From contig OZ026845.1 of assembly GCA_964023205.1 (NCBI GenBank), forward strand, positions 4,660,001-4,724,000: DNA of 64,000 bases. Direction: 5' to 3'. The notes beneath the pieces were generated by a model. That model made no database searches and was not told where the DNA came from. It saw only the letters and a program-made list of their open reading frames with translations. Shown in pieces: positions 1 through 10,359 of this stretch (its first letter is position 1; each line of letters opens with the position of its first letter). The DNA is from Lutraria lutraria (Eukaryota > Mollusca > Bivalvia > Venerida > Mactridae). A program made the position numbers and the translations under genes.

Positions 1-775
1 ATAAGAACAAACTTACACTTAATCTTACACAATTGATTTAAGTATAGTTTGGAGCGCATATTCAGAGTCAGTATTCTTCGTAAATAAAAAACCTAAAAGG
101 AGCGGTAGCCGGACACCAAAATATACATTCTAACCATCTTAGTGTTCCACATGTGTGATGTATACTACATGTATGTTTTTCTTCGAACCTAAAAAGTTAG
201 AATCCGGTTTATATTCTATCAAGATTAGTAAGCTTTTTAATCCTTGTCACTGATCGTGTAAGAAAGTGGGAAGAGCCTAATTTATACATAAAGCAAACCA
301 AACATTTGAAATATCCCGCATGTATCCAAGTAGACCTATAGTTCTATACGCCGTCGTTTGAACAAATCATTTTACAAGCACTATTATTCGTATAATATGA
401 GTACAAGCGTCATCTCACTGACGAGCATTGACGTCGAACTTCAAGGATTTTCAACTTCCGGTTCAATGTCTAAAATCTAACGTTATCGATTTATTATCGA
501 TCAAAATAATCACACTCACTAGGGCTACAGTTCTATTTCGTTTTCTATAAAAAGGTTCAAATATAGACATCCGGTTCGTATGATGATTTTGATCGAGTAT
601 AACATAACAGATTATTACTATAAAATGCACGCTCATATTTCAAATGATACGCTTACATGTTGATGCAATAAAATGATTTACAATACATAAAGCGCTCAAT
701 GTGAAGTATTTGTACAAACTAACGAACGAGTCCTGTATAATCCTATTTAAACGTATTTTCTCCCATATTTAATCC

Positions 776-823
776 TAGTCTGGTTCCCGGACGAGCTCTG
801 TAAGGGGAGGGAACTCCAAACTA
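776..823. mobile_element. 48-bp Mutator-like MITE, internal-deletion derivative
   Basis: A tiny inverted-repeat element begins TAGTCTGG and ends CCAAACTA (CCAGACTA in the orthologous copy at 40636-40683). It is flanked by a perfect 9-bp direct repeat, ATTTAATCC (767-775 and 824-832). Its left half matches the right arm, and its right half the left arm, of the 457-bp element at 30498-30954, so it looks like that element with its interior deleted. A 9-bp target duplication is characteristic of Mutator-like transposons. It is far too short to encode anything. Confidence 0.7.
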
Positions 824-832
824 ATTTAATCC

Positions 833-927
833 TAAACTGGTTCCCGTTCCATGATGCAGTGCACCAAAGGCTTTGTACACACAAGCACCAACGGCTTTGT
901 ACACACAAGTCAACGGGTACCAGTTTA
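833..927. mobile_element. 95-bp Mutator-like MITE at the same target
   Basis: The element has termini TAAACTGG and CCAGTTTA, with inner arms AAACTGGTTCCCGTT and its near-complement. It is flanked by ATTTAATCC (824-832) and ATTGAATCC (928-936), a 9-bp duplication with one mismatch. It is absent from copy B, where the sequence runs straight from the first element's right flank into CATGCTAAG. Its interior holds a ~24-bp direct repeat centred on GGCTTTGTACACACAAG. Termini and duplication length suggest the family of 776-823. Confidence 0.6.
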
Positions 928-2422
928 ATTGAATCCATGCTAAGTCCTAGAATTGTTCGTTTCTGGTTACATGATCTTTCGAAATAAAGAAGGTCGTGTC
1001 TATTTTGTCTGACTCTTGAAAGCTTGTGGGATGGTAAAAAAATCAGAAAGTGGATGGACCATACCTAGGGCTAATAAAGAGTCTAAGGACACGACTTGAG
1101 TCTTTGACCTGAGATAAATAATCAAACTTGTGGAAATGTGATAGTAGATTTATTCAAAAAACAGCATTATAACAAAGTAATGTTTATACATAATACAACA
1201 TGATTAATAAAGTCAAACCTGTTAGCGGCCAGCTTTGAATAATGATTTTTAGAACAAAACGAGCTCTGAGTAAAGGTCATCTGCCAATAAAGGCCACATT
1301 ATGTCTTTTCCGACAGTGGACTATGCTCACAGATCTGACTGTTTATCTATATAAGCAACATTTTTAACTACATTGTAAAATAACGTGTCTTTGATAATCA
1401 GCAGCGAATACAACCCAAAATTGAAGAGAATAAATATTTCCATTAAGTACCGTACAACAGGTTTTTATTCAAAATCTCATTTTATTGACAAATATGTCCC
1501 CCAAGAAGCCATTGTGCACATTTTGGCCCTTTATCCAATGAGCTGTTTATTTCATATTTGTCTACACTCTCAAGCAACTTATACAAATTCTATCATGTAC
1601 AATATCTGATTTGACAGAAATGTTAGTTTCAGAAAGCTAACCACAACAACAAACAAGTATATCGTAACTTGGGATTAGAACAACTTGATTTAGATACAGT
1701 ATGTGATAAATTATCTAAGTGGTTTTTAAGATAAAGAAAAAAGTCAACAATAATGATTCGAAAATAACTAAACCTTAACAATCGAACAAAATATATTGTA
1801 TAAGTATAAAACGGTTTACGGCGACATCTAATGTGTGTGTCGTAAGTGTTTGTCTTAAAACTTCGTAGCTAAGACATGTTGATAAAACTGGTCCTTCAAG
1901 CTTAAAGGTTAAATTGAGCGTACAGTCAAACCTTCGAAAAAAGGTCACCCAGGGTAAAGGCACTGTGATGCCTTAATGACAGGAATGGTGAACTTTATTC
2001 AAAGGTTATTTTGTTCTAAATAATGAAAGACATTTATTTAAATGGCATTTATTCACTGGGTGGATTTTACTCGGATAAGTCTGCTAAGACAATATTGACT
2101 GTATTTATTATACAAGTACTATCAAAGCTTTCAATTTTGAACTCAAGGAGATCGGAGGGAAGGGGACAGTATTTGCCATTTGAAAATAAGACACTTTTCA
2201 GTGCTAATGCTGTCTATGGATTTAAGACATAGTACACAATCCACAATGTGTCGTACCTATCCAGAATATGTTGATTAATCTCTTACTTTTTGGACAGCCC
2301 TCGTATAGTCTAAAATAAAATGAGCACTTTTTTTGATTTTATGAATTAAATCTTTAATATTGACAAGGGCTTGAATTCGTTTAGTTTAAATTATATTTAA
2401 TTTCATGATTTAACAGATTGTA

Positions 2423-2598
2423 CAGTGCACCCTCTCCAGAGCATCACCCTTTGGGTGTAGCAAAATTATGTAGTTATTGAGAGGGTGTTGCTCTGTGGAG
2501 GTGAAATAAAAAGTTCAATCACACAGTGGGAAAAGTTCAAGCTGTTGTATAAGGGGGGTTACTGCTCAAGAGAGGGCCGCTCTGGAGAGGTTGTACTG
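2423..2598. mobile_element. Short pogo/Tigger-like MITE (TA target)
   Basis: The 176-bp element starts CAGTGCACCCTCTCCAGAGC and ends with the near inverse (GCTCTGGAGAGGTTGTACTG). It is bounded on both sides by TA (2421-2422 and 2599-2600). TA duplication with CAGT termini is typical of pogo/Tigger members of the Tc1/mariner superfamily. It has no coding capacity. A relative with the same left terminus is at 19543-19689. The region is missing from copy B. Confidence 0.65.
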
Positions 2599-3526
2599 TA
2601 TTTCTAATGTACGGGATATAAGACAAATATAACATGTTTCTAAATAAAGCAAAGATTAGAAGACAGAATGAGAGCCAGAAAGTTAGGTTCTAAGATAAGA
2701 TACAATCACTGTTATATTATATACAACCTATTGTCAATTCAATAGAGTCATGGCGATCCTGTATGTGCTAGCAACCTGAGCACAAAGTATAAAATATGGT
2801 ACAGTGTCCACAAATGGCAGGACTGGTTAACTAATTGATACAAGCAGTGACAACACTGACCTATTCACCACCATAGTGTGATCTATCCACGGACAAAAAA
2901 GTAACTTATGGATTAGCGGGAACACGAAGAAGTCTAAGTGATATTACGTAAACATGGAGATTTTTGGAATAAACGTAAAATTTGGGCGATAATTCTCAGG
3001 CGTTATTTTAAAAGGATATGAGAACAGACAGTTACTATGAAGGAGATGCCAACAGACAATAATAATAATGAAGCTGCTAACAGGCAATACTTATAGAAGA
3101 GATGCCAACAGACAGTAATTATAAGGGACATGTCTTACTGGAGGAGACAGACTGGGGAGCTATGAATGACCGTCCGACCACATACACGCATCATTATGGG
3201 GTTTTCCATCTCTCGATACCGAGGGACGAAAGAAAGTAGACGCAGTGCGTCGAATGATTATGGCCTGTAAAGGCCATACATAATCCATTTTAACAAAATA
3301 TCCACCTTTTAATACGACGGCGATAACATGCGATAAATGGACAAAATGTGAATAACAATGGACTTCGAGCGTATTTTACATGTCCAGTAATTTCACTGAA
3401 ACTCCAAATCAATTCAAATTTCCAATGGCGCTTCGCAATATAATATACAATACGTTATTGAAGTTTGGTAATATTTGAAACGTCAATTAATATGACGTAC
3501 GATAAGGGTCATAAATGCACGACCCT

Positions 3527-3582
3527 GCATGATGCTAAAAGTTTTCAGCATCATGCTGAAAGTTTTTAGCATCATGCTAAAC
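3527..3582. repeat. Quasi-palindromic 21-bp minisatellite (short tract)
   Basis: Alternating GCATGATGCT and AGCATCATGCT cores are separated by AAAAGTTTTC or GAAAGTTTTT spacers. The core equals its own reverse complement except at the centre, so the monomers read nearly the same on both strands. Copy B carries a longer tract at 42706-42806. Confidence 0.7.
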
Positions 3583-3728
3583 TATTTGGGTGTTTGACCT
3601 TAAATCAAATGTTTTAAGATCATGTTGTACTGTATAATCATTTGGTATGCACTGTCCATGACTGACCAGTAAATATGTATACCTTTGAAACATGTTGAAT
3701 AAAAAGATTCAGTATGAAGGAATAATCG

Positions 3729-6389
3729 GTGTCAGTAAGTTATATGTGTCGTGAGAGTGGCTACCATATCCTAGCCAGACGTGACAGAGACAGCAACCCC
3801 CATGGTGGCGTTATCATAGCTGCAAAAGAAAACATAACCGGCAGAAACCTTCACCTGCAGACCAACGCAGAAATCACTGCAGCAGTCATTCAGTGCACTG
3901 GTAAACATGAACTTATCATTGTTTCTGTATATCGCCCTCCTAGCAGTGATGCGACATACATGCACGAGATCAAGGAGAAACTACATGAGGTTCACCTACA
4001 GTTTCCAAAGGCTACGATATGGGTTGCTGGAGATATGAACCTTCCAGACATTGACTGGGACTCCAATACCATCATCTCAAACAACTACAGTAATGAAATC
4101 AACCGGCTCTTTCTAGATACTATATACGACGCAGGTTCAGAACAAGTTGTCAAGTTCCCGACAAGAGGGCCAAACACACTAGATGTGTTCCTCACCAACA
4201 GACCATCCCTAGTGATGAAATGTAAACCAATGCCCGGGGTAAGCGATCATGACATAGTCTTTATTGAAGCTGGCGCACAGGCTGCCAGGAAAAAGCTCCC
4301 AAGAAGGAAAATCCAATTATGGAGAAATGCAAAAACCGAGAATATGAAACAAGAATTCCTTAAATTCTCCACAGATTTCACAGCAACCAACGACAAAACC
4401 TCAAACATAAACTTACTCTGGAATACATTCAAGAACCGCTGTGCTTCTATTATGGCAGAAAATGTACCCACCAAACTAACCTCCAGCCGCCTCAACCAAC
4501 CATGGATCAACCGCAAAGTCAAGCGATTAACACGTAGGAAGAAGCGAGCCTACAAGAGGATGAAGAAGAGCACAACAGAGTCAACCAAGGAAACCTTCAA
4601 ACAACTACAGAAAGACACACAGAGAGAAAGCAAGAAGGCTTATAACACATATGTCAATGATATCGTGACTTCTGACCGAAATCCGAAGAAATTATACACC
4701 TTCATCAACAGTAAACGTTGTGAGAGTAGCGGTGTCCCACTTCTGAAGAAGAATGGGATAGGGTACAGCGACCCAAAAACCAAGGCCAGACTACTGAACG
4801 AACAGTTTAGTGGCGTCTTCACTCATGAAGATATGTCCCATACCCCTACCATTGACACCGACTCTTCTCCCCCTATGAGTGCATTCAACATAGACGTAAA
4901 TGGGGTACAGAAACTCCTGTTTGCCCTGGACCCTCATAAAGCCCAAGGACCAGACAACATCCCAACAACTCTACTTAGAGAGGTTGCTGCAGAGATAGCA
5001 CCATCACTAACTCTAGTATTTGAGGCATCACTACATCAGGGCACTGTACCGGACGACTGGAAGACGGCATTCGTTACACCTGTGTTCAAGAAAGGCGACC
5101 GTACAGTACCAGAAAACTATCGTCCGATATCGCTTACCTCAATCTGCAGCAAATTACTAGAGCACATCATCCATAGCCAGGTTATGAGGCACCTAGAGAC
5201 ACACAATATTCTCTCCGATGCACAACATGGATTCCGGAAGAAACGATCGTGTGAAAGCCAGCTTGTGCTAACCATCCAAGACCTCGCAAAAGCTGTTGAA
5301 GATGGAGACCAGATAGACGCAGTCCTGTTGGACTTCAGCAAGGCATTTGACAAAGTTCCCCACATCCGTTTAGCTCAGAAGCTATACCATTATGGCATCC
5401 GGGGCAGCCTACTGAAATGGATAGAGAGCTTCCTATCCAATAGGAGTCAACAAGTCCTTGTCGAAGGTCACTCATCCCCATCAGCACCTGTCACATCTGG
5501 GGTTCCCCAAGGCTCAGTCCTTGGCCCCTTGCTCTTTCTCCTGTACATAAACGACATGCCTGGAAAAGTAGCATCGACAACCAGACTCTTCGCCGATGAC
5601 AGCCTCCTATACAGGAAGATAAAGAGCCAACAAGACGCTGTCACACTCCAAGAGGATCTGAAAAAGCTTGAACAGTGGGAGACTGACTGGCAGATGCAAT
5701 TCAATCCATCCAAGTGCGAGACAATCAGGATAACACGAAAGCGCTCTCCAATCATCACAGACTATAACATCCATGGACATCGACTCGCAACAGTGCCCAG
5801 CGGCAAATACCTTGGCGCTATACTACATGAGAAGCTCCTTTGGAATGACCATGTCAACTCTGTAACAAAGAAAGCTAACAACAGTCTGGCATTCCTCAGG
5901 AGAAACATCACCAGTTGCCCACCCGACATCAAGGCACAATGTTACAAGACGCTGGTAAGACCAATCATGGAGTATGCTTCGCCAGCCTGGGACCCGTACA
6001 CTTCTAAAAACATCAGCCAGCTGGAAGCAGTTCAGAGACGCGCAGCACGGTTTGTCACTGGAGATTACCGCCGCAGTAGCAGTACCAGCCAGATGATTGC
6101 CAACTTAAAATGGCCTACTCTGCAGCAACGCAGATCTGACACCAAATTGGTACTTGTGTACAGAATCACACATTGTCTCGTTGACATCCCTGCATCAATT
6201 TACTTCCACCCTGCAGCTCTCACTACAAGGGGCCATCCCTACAGATACTTACTTCCTTTCTGCCGCACTGATACTTACAGATACTCCTTCTTCCCATCTG
6301 CAATTCGACAGTGGAACCAGTTACCGGAAACACTCGTCGCATCCCAGACCTTGGACAGCTTCAAGGCGGGACTGGGCTCTCTGCATTAG
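3729..6389 (+). CDS. LINE ORF2-type protein: truncated endonuclease plus reverse transcriptase
   Basis: The open frame is 886 codons; the first eight or so derive from flanking satellite (nominal GTG start), and element sequence starts near 3753. Residues ~10-180 are the C-terminal part of an exonuclease-endonuclease-phosphatase domain: GGVIIAAKE, VYRPP, the catalytic AGDMNLPDIDW and SDHD. The N-terminal strand with the first catalytic residues is missing. Residues ~380-690 are reverse transcriptase: GPDNIPTTLL, PVFKKGD, NYRPISLTS, LLDFSKAFDKV, SGVPQGSVLGPLLF and the active-site FADD near residue 620. The C-terminal ~200 residues are the usual thumb/connection region of this LINE type. The protein would nick target DNA and prime reverse transcription from it, but with the endonuclease truncated it is probably not autonomous. 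No stop or frameshift interrupts the frame. Confidence 0.9.
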   Translation: MSVSYMCRESGYHILARRDRDSNPHGGVIIAAKENITGRNLHLQTNAEITAAVIQCTGKHELIIVSVYRPPSSDATYMHEIKEKLHEVHLQFPKATIWVAGDMNLPDIDWDSNTIISNNYSNEINRLFLDTIYDAGSEQVVKFPTRGPNTLDVFLTNRPSLVMKCKPMPGVSDHDIVFIEAGAQAARKKLPRRKIQLWRNAKTENMKQEFLKFSTDFTATNDKTSNINLLWNTFKNRCASIMAENVPTKLTSSRLNQPWINRKVKRLTRRKKRAYKRMKKSTTESTKETFKQLQKDTQRESKKAYNTYVNDIVTSDRNPKKLYTFINSKRCESSGVPLLKKNGIGYSDPKTKARLLNEQFSGVFTHEDMSHTPTIDTDSSPPMSAFNIDVNGVQKLLFALDPHKAQGPDNIPTTLLREVAAEIAPSLTLVFEASLHQGTVPDDWKTAFVTPVFKKGDRTVPENYRPISLTSICSKLLEHIIHSQVMRHLETHNILSDAQHGFRKKRSCESQLVLTIQDLAKAVEDGDQIDAVLLDFSKAFDKVPHIRLAQKLYHYGIRGSLLKWIESFLSNRSQQVLVEGHSSPSAPVTSGVPQGSVLGPLLFLLYINDMPGKVASTTRLFADDSLLYRKIKSQQDAVTLQEDLKKLEQWETDWQMQFNPSKCETIRITRKRSPIITDYNIHGHRLATVPSGKYLGAILHEKLLWNDHVNSVTKKANNSLAFLRRNITSCPPDIKAQCYKTLVRPIMEYASPAWDPYTSKNISQLEAVQRRAARFVTGDYRRSSSTSQMIANLKWPTLQQRRSDTKLVLVYRITHCLVDIPASIYFHPAALTTRGHPYRYLLPFCRTDTYRYSFFPSAIRQWNQLPETLVASQTLDSFKAGLGSLH

Positions 6390-6520
6390 ACGCACCTCAC
6401 TTTTTTTAACCGATTTTATCTGTACAGAGTTTTGTTCTGTGCCTCACAGTCACCTTGTAAATAGTACACCAAGTGCGTCAATGCCCCAGAGTGGGCCCTG
6501 CACTTTACTAGGAAGAAGAA
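3753..6520 (+). mobile_element. 5'-truncated non-LTR retrotransposon (CR1/Jockey-like LINE)
   Basis: The LINE is 5'-truncated inside its endonuclease domain and interrupts a 37-bp satellite. Upstream flank ...ATGTGTCGT is satellite, and downstream AATAACACGTCG resumes it. In copy B the same satellite start (43885 onward) continues uninterrupted, giving the empty site. The 3' end is a GAAGAAGAAG tail, not poly(A). The 3' UTR after the stop at 6389 is about 130 bp. The long intact reading frame argues for a fairly recent insertion. Clade assignment (CR1/Jockey group) rests on general RT resemblance. Confidence 0.88.
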
Positions 6521-7160
6521 GAATAACACGTCGTTCTATTAACAAGCGGTGTCGTAAGAACAACATGTCGTTTTTTTGCAAGCGGTGTCGTCAGAATAAC
6601 ACGTCATTTTATTTACAAACGGTGTCGTAAGAATAACACGTCGTTTTATTTACAAACGGTGTCGTGAGAATAACACGTCGTTTTATTTACAAACGGTGTC
6701 GTAAGAATAACACGTCGTTTTATTTGCAAACGGTGTCGTGAGAATAACACGTCGTTTTATTTACATGCGGTGTCGTAAGAATAACACGTCGTTTTATTTG
6801 TAAGCGGTGTCGTAAAAATAACACGTCGTTTTATTTGCAAACGGTGTCGTGAGAATAACACGTCGTTTTATTTACAAGCGGTGTCGTGAGAATAACACGT
6901 CGTTCTATTTACAAGCGGTGTCGTAAGAATAACACGTCGTTTTATTTGCAAACGGTGTCGTGAGAATAACACGTCGTTATATTTACAAGCGGTGTCGTGA
7001 GAATAACACGTCGTTTTCTTTACAAGCGGTGTCGTAAGAATAACATGTCGTTTTATTGACAAGAGGTGTCGTAAGAATAACACGTCGTTTTATTTACAAG
7101 CGTCTTCGTGAGAATAGCACGCCGTTTGATTTACAAACGGTGTCGTGAGAATAGCACGAC
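6521..7160 (+). repeat. 37-bp tandem satellite (about 17 units)
   Basis: The unit is about 37 bp, built from GGTGTCGTAAGAATAACACG followed by TCGTTTTATTTACAAGC. Units differ mainly at a few positions (TAAGA/TGAGA, ACAAGC/GCAAAC). Open frames through it are repeat translation and not genes. The tract continues the satellite interrupted by the LINE. Copy B has about nine units at 43890-44228. Confidence 0.93.
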
Positions 7161-7617
7161 ACAAACTAAAAAACAAAGGCGTATGTGCGACTCAACCAAG
7201 AGAATCGCTATACACCAGATCATGAAATGATAAATAGTAACATAATTTTAACACCTTTTATACCACTGTGCTAATGCTTGTAAACAACTTCTGGCCAACA
7301 ATGTATGGTTTATTTACATCTGAAGATTTTTTTTAGGGGAAAACGTGGCCAAGTGGGTAAAAATAACAGGCAAACAACATTCGAACTGATTAATTTTACA
7401 AAATCATTTCTCATATACAATTTACCAAAAAAGGATCAACACTTTGTAAGTAAAATGAATCTAAACTCAATAATATATTTTTCCATAATATATTAATCCT
7501 ATTAATCAAGTATATCAACTGTTATTGTGCAGAAATGAACTGACACTGCACTATCATAATATATCACACAGACACTTTGGGCATACATAAACAGAACAGA
7601 ACATATCGTCGGTTAAA
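7161..7617. other. Non-coding, no feature recognised
   Basis: AT-rich sequence specific to copy A. I see no gene, tRNA-like motif or delimited repeat. The open frame on the plus strand at 7305-7496 is short and compositionally simple. Confidence 0.5.
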
Positions 7618-8528
7618 TGCCAAAAGGGCTCAACAACAGTTTTTGTCAAAATTGACTTTTTTGCATATTTCCGTAGTATTTTATACTATCCTTATGGTAG
7701 AAACTTATTGAGCCTGAGTCCTTTCATTTTCATAAAAATATTTTACTTTGATTTTTTCGTCATTTCTGTATCGCACATATTTGTACAGCCAAAAGGACTC
7801 ATAAACAAAATTATTCTGCCAAAAGGGCTTATCAGCAATACACAATGCTGATAAGCCCTTTTCATGTTTATCTTATCAATGAGGTATTGTTTATTTATAA
7901 GCCTATTTACCCCACACCTTGGTATTAACGTGTTATTAGAGTAATTAGTACTGGACTGGTGCTGATAAATATTGCTTCTAAAGCCAATTGTGTATTGAGA
8001 GAGTTATACTTATTTTGACATTTATTGATTGATTTTCTGCATTTGGTTTGAAGTGAAATAAGGTAAGTAACTTTATGGTATTATAATGCTCAAAGGTAAT
8101 GATAATAATATAGACAAAATAATTGTTAAAGAGCTTTATATAAACTTTTCGGAACAATTGTATAGAACCTGAATCTAAAGCTTTTGAGCCCTTTTGGCTC
8201 TTATAGATATTCTTTTCACATTTATACAATTTGTTATGTTTCTAATATAAAAAAATTGACGGTTGACGCGACGTCATTTCCGTTGTTATGATTTATTTAT
8301 TTATTATCCTGAAGAAGCCAATGCGGCGAAACGTAGATATAATAAATTAATCGTTTTCATGTTTCGTGTTTGGTGATTTTTCATCTTTATTGATTATGTT
8401 TCTAATACAAATAAGTTGTTTACTATTACTTGAACACCTAGATAATTTAGATAATGGTATATGCATGAAGTTATCAACTTAGATAACACTTTAGATTCAT
8501 TTGAAATTGTTGATGAGCCCTTTTGGCA
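7618..8528. mobile_element. Putative TIR element with TGCCAAAAGGGCTCA termini
   Basis: The left end TGCCAAAAGGGCTCAACAACA (7618-7638) is matched inverted by 8508-8528 (TGTTGATGAGCCCTTTTGGCA). Further copies of the CCAAAAGGGCT motif lie inside in both orientations, near 7792, 7818 and 8184. No clear target duplication flanks it and no transposase is visible. It may be a composite of smaller foldback units. It exists only in copy A. Confidence 0.4.
7821..7862. repeat. Perfect 17-bp hairpin
   Basis: The arms AAAAGGGCTTATCAGCA and TGCTGATAAGCCCTTTT are exact reverse complements, separated by the 8-base loop ATACACAA. It lies within the 7618-8528 element and reuses its terminal motif. It is not followed by a T-run in a coding context, so a terminator role is unlikely. 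Confidence 0.75.
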
Positions 8529-8839
8529 GAGACAAAAACCTCAACTTTTGAAAAAAAAATAATCTGCATGACAGTTACTGATTTTCAGGAGAATTACTTT
8601 TAAAACATCATCAGTCTGGTTGAAGATCGGTTAGATCTGTATTTCTACACAACACAACATATATTGCTGAGTTGGAATGTATACCAGGTATAAATTGCTT
8701 TTTTAAAAAATCGGTAGAACTCATCATTATTACAATCGAATCTAAGGTTAAATACAATGATGAATAAACTTTAATGGTTCTACAAAGGCAATGATGTATT
8801 GCTTAAATCCATGGACAGATCTAACATGGGTCATTTACA

Positions 8840-10162
8840 AAAACTTTCGAAACTTTAAGCGGCCAAGCAATGAAGGCAATTTATAAAATGAAATGTTACT
8901 TGTCAAAATTTACTGAACTTTCCATTAGCCACAGACTCGATCTCTTTGATAAATTAGTTACTCCAATTTTAAATTACGGTGAAGAAATTTGGGGTTTTTT
9001 AGACGCAAAATTAATTGAAAAAGTTCACCTTAAATTCTGTAAACAACTCCTAGGATGTAGAACTCAAACCCAAAACAATTTTGTATACGGTGAATTGGGA
9101 AGATTGCCTCTTAAATTTAATAGATTAACACAAGTAATTCGATATTGGTTGAAAATAGTAAACAACTCACAAAATAAGTACAGAAAATCTGTATATGATA
9201 TGATGTTGAATGATTTTAATTCACATCCAAATAAAATTAATTGGATAGTTAATGTTAAACAAATTCTAGAAACATTAGGTTTTAACGATGTATGGCTTTT
9301 TCAAGGTGTAGGAAACGTCTCCCAATTTTTAAGAATTTTTCAATTACGCATTAAAGACAATTTTATTCAAACATGGAATGGCGAAGTTAGAGATTCTTCA
9401 AGGGCATGCACCTATAGACTATTTTCAAATTTTGAGTTTAAAACATATTTAGATTGTGTTAAAATTAGAAAATATCGAATAGCTTTATGCAGAATAAGAA
9501 CTTCGAGTCATAGATTAGAAATCGAATTAGGCAGATGGACAAAACCAGTTAAAACACCAAGATCAGAAAGAAAATGTCAATTATGTAACACCCTTGAAGA
9601 CGAATTCCACTTTATATTAGAATGTCCTCTATATTATGATATTAGAAAAGAACACATCAAACAATATTACTGGAAAAGAACTAATATTTTAAAATTCACT
9701 GAATTTATGTCTTCTGAAACCCGCGGAATCATATTAAATCTATCCAAATATATTTACAAAAGCTTGAAACGTAGAGATAACGAATACTACATTAGGTAGC
9801 TCTTTCTCCCTATCAACTGTCGAACATATTTCCTTCTCCTTTTTCATAGTTTTGTTTTCAAAGTTTATTATTATTATTGTTGTTGTCAGTCTCTATATTA
9901 TAATTAACATTGATATTATTACGATAAAGAAATTATTCTTACATCAGTTTGATATGATAACGTTAGGAAGCTTAATACATTTCAGTTATGTTGAAGACAT
10001 AATATAACAACATATACGTACATTTAGTTGTAAATGCATTCGTGTTTTATAGAACTACATAATTATATATCACTGGAAATGTTAATTTTATTGTGTTTTG
10101 TAATATGTAAAATGTTGGACATGTTGTCTTATTTTCAAATAAAATCTATCTATCTATCTAAC
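8840..10162 (+). mobile_element. LINE 3' fragment with (TCTA)n tail
   Basis: This is the 3' portion of a non-LTR retrotransposon unlike that at 3753-6520. It encodes the C-terminal part of the polyprotein (8870-9799), has a ~360-bp AT-rich 3' UTR and ends in a short TCTA repeat (about 10144-10162). A simple-repeat tail is usual for several LINE clades that lack poly(A). RT and endonuclease sequence upstream is missing. No target duplication could be fixed. Confidence 0.7.
8870..9799 (+). CDS. C-terminal LINE polyprotein fragment with zf-RVT zinc finger
   Basis: A 309-codon open frame; the first in-frame Met is used although homologous sequence seems to start slightly upstream near 8840. The N-terminal ~60 residues (LDLFDKLVTPILNYGEEIW) match the thumb region that follows the RT palm in LINE polyproteins. 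Residues ~235-262 contain CQLCNTLEDEFHFILECPLY, a Cys-Cys-His-Cys finger typical of the zf-RVT segment near the C-terminus. The RT catalytic residues are absent, so it cannot reverse transcribe. The finger probably binds element RNA (family knowledge). It is intact over its length but is a 5'-truncated fragment and not a host gene. A related finger fragment lies at 30144-30395 on the minus strand. Confidence 0.75.
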   Translation: MKAIYKMKCYLSKFTELSISHRLDLFDKLVTPILNYGEEIWGFLDAKLIEKVHLKFCKQLLGCRTQTQNNFVYGELGRLPLKFNRLTQVIRYWLKIVNNSQNKYRKSVYDMMLNDFNSHPNKINWIVNVKQILETLGFNDVWLFQGVGNVSQFLRIFQLRIKDNFIQTWNGEVRDSSRACTYRLFSNFEFKTYLDCVKIRKYRIALCRIRTSSHRLEIELGRWTKPVKTPRSERKCQLCNTLEDEFHFILECPLYYDIRKEHIKQYYWKRTNILKFTEFMSSETRGIILNLSKYIYKSLKRRDNEYYIR

Positions 10163-10359
10163 AAAATAGTTGTTATTATTTGGCAGGATCTATTATATGC
10201 TTTATAATGTATGTATTGCAGGATCAAAACTGTGCGAATCAAGTTCCAAAACAGTCCAATAATGAATGTCTCCAAGAAGTTGAGCATTTTCCAGCTGTTG
10301 ACTCGAACTAGTCTAGAAAATCAACCAAAGGAAATACCTTTCATAAGACCTAACCATTA

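Larger units (their letters stand above)
1..3740. repeat. Segmental duplication, copy A proximal block
   Basis: This block aligns almost base for base with 39860-43293 (base 1 corresponds to 39860), with scattered substitutions and small indels. Copy A contains extra sequence at 833-936 and about 2056-2690, and lacks about 400 bp present in copy B near 42760-43140. I see no convincing exon; the small open frames here have no recognisable motif. Apart from the small elements listed separately, the block reads as AT-rich intergenic DNA. The true left boundary probably lies before base 1. Confidence 0.9.

Noticed and set aside
3180..3290. Structured RNA near the GGCCTGTAAAGGCC stem
   Set aside because: A hairpin is present (GATTATGGCC with GGCCATACATAATC), but I see no match to a known snRNA, histone stem-loop or 5S motif.
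6868..7083. Minus-strand 71-codon open frame with repeated RHxLxxK-type peptide
   Set aside because: It is the translation of the 37-bp satellite; the peptide repeat follows the DNA period.
7305..7496. Short plus-strand frame as a gene
   Set aside because: 63 codons, AT-driven composition, no homologous motif, copy-A-only repeat region.
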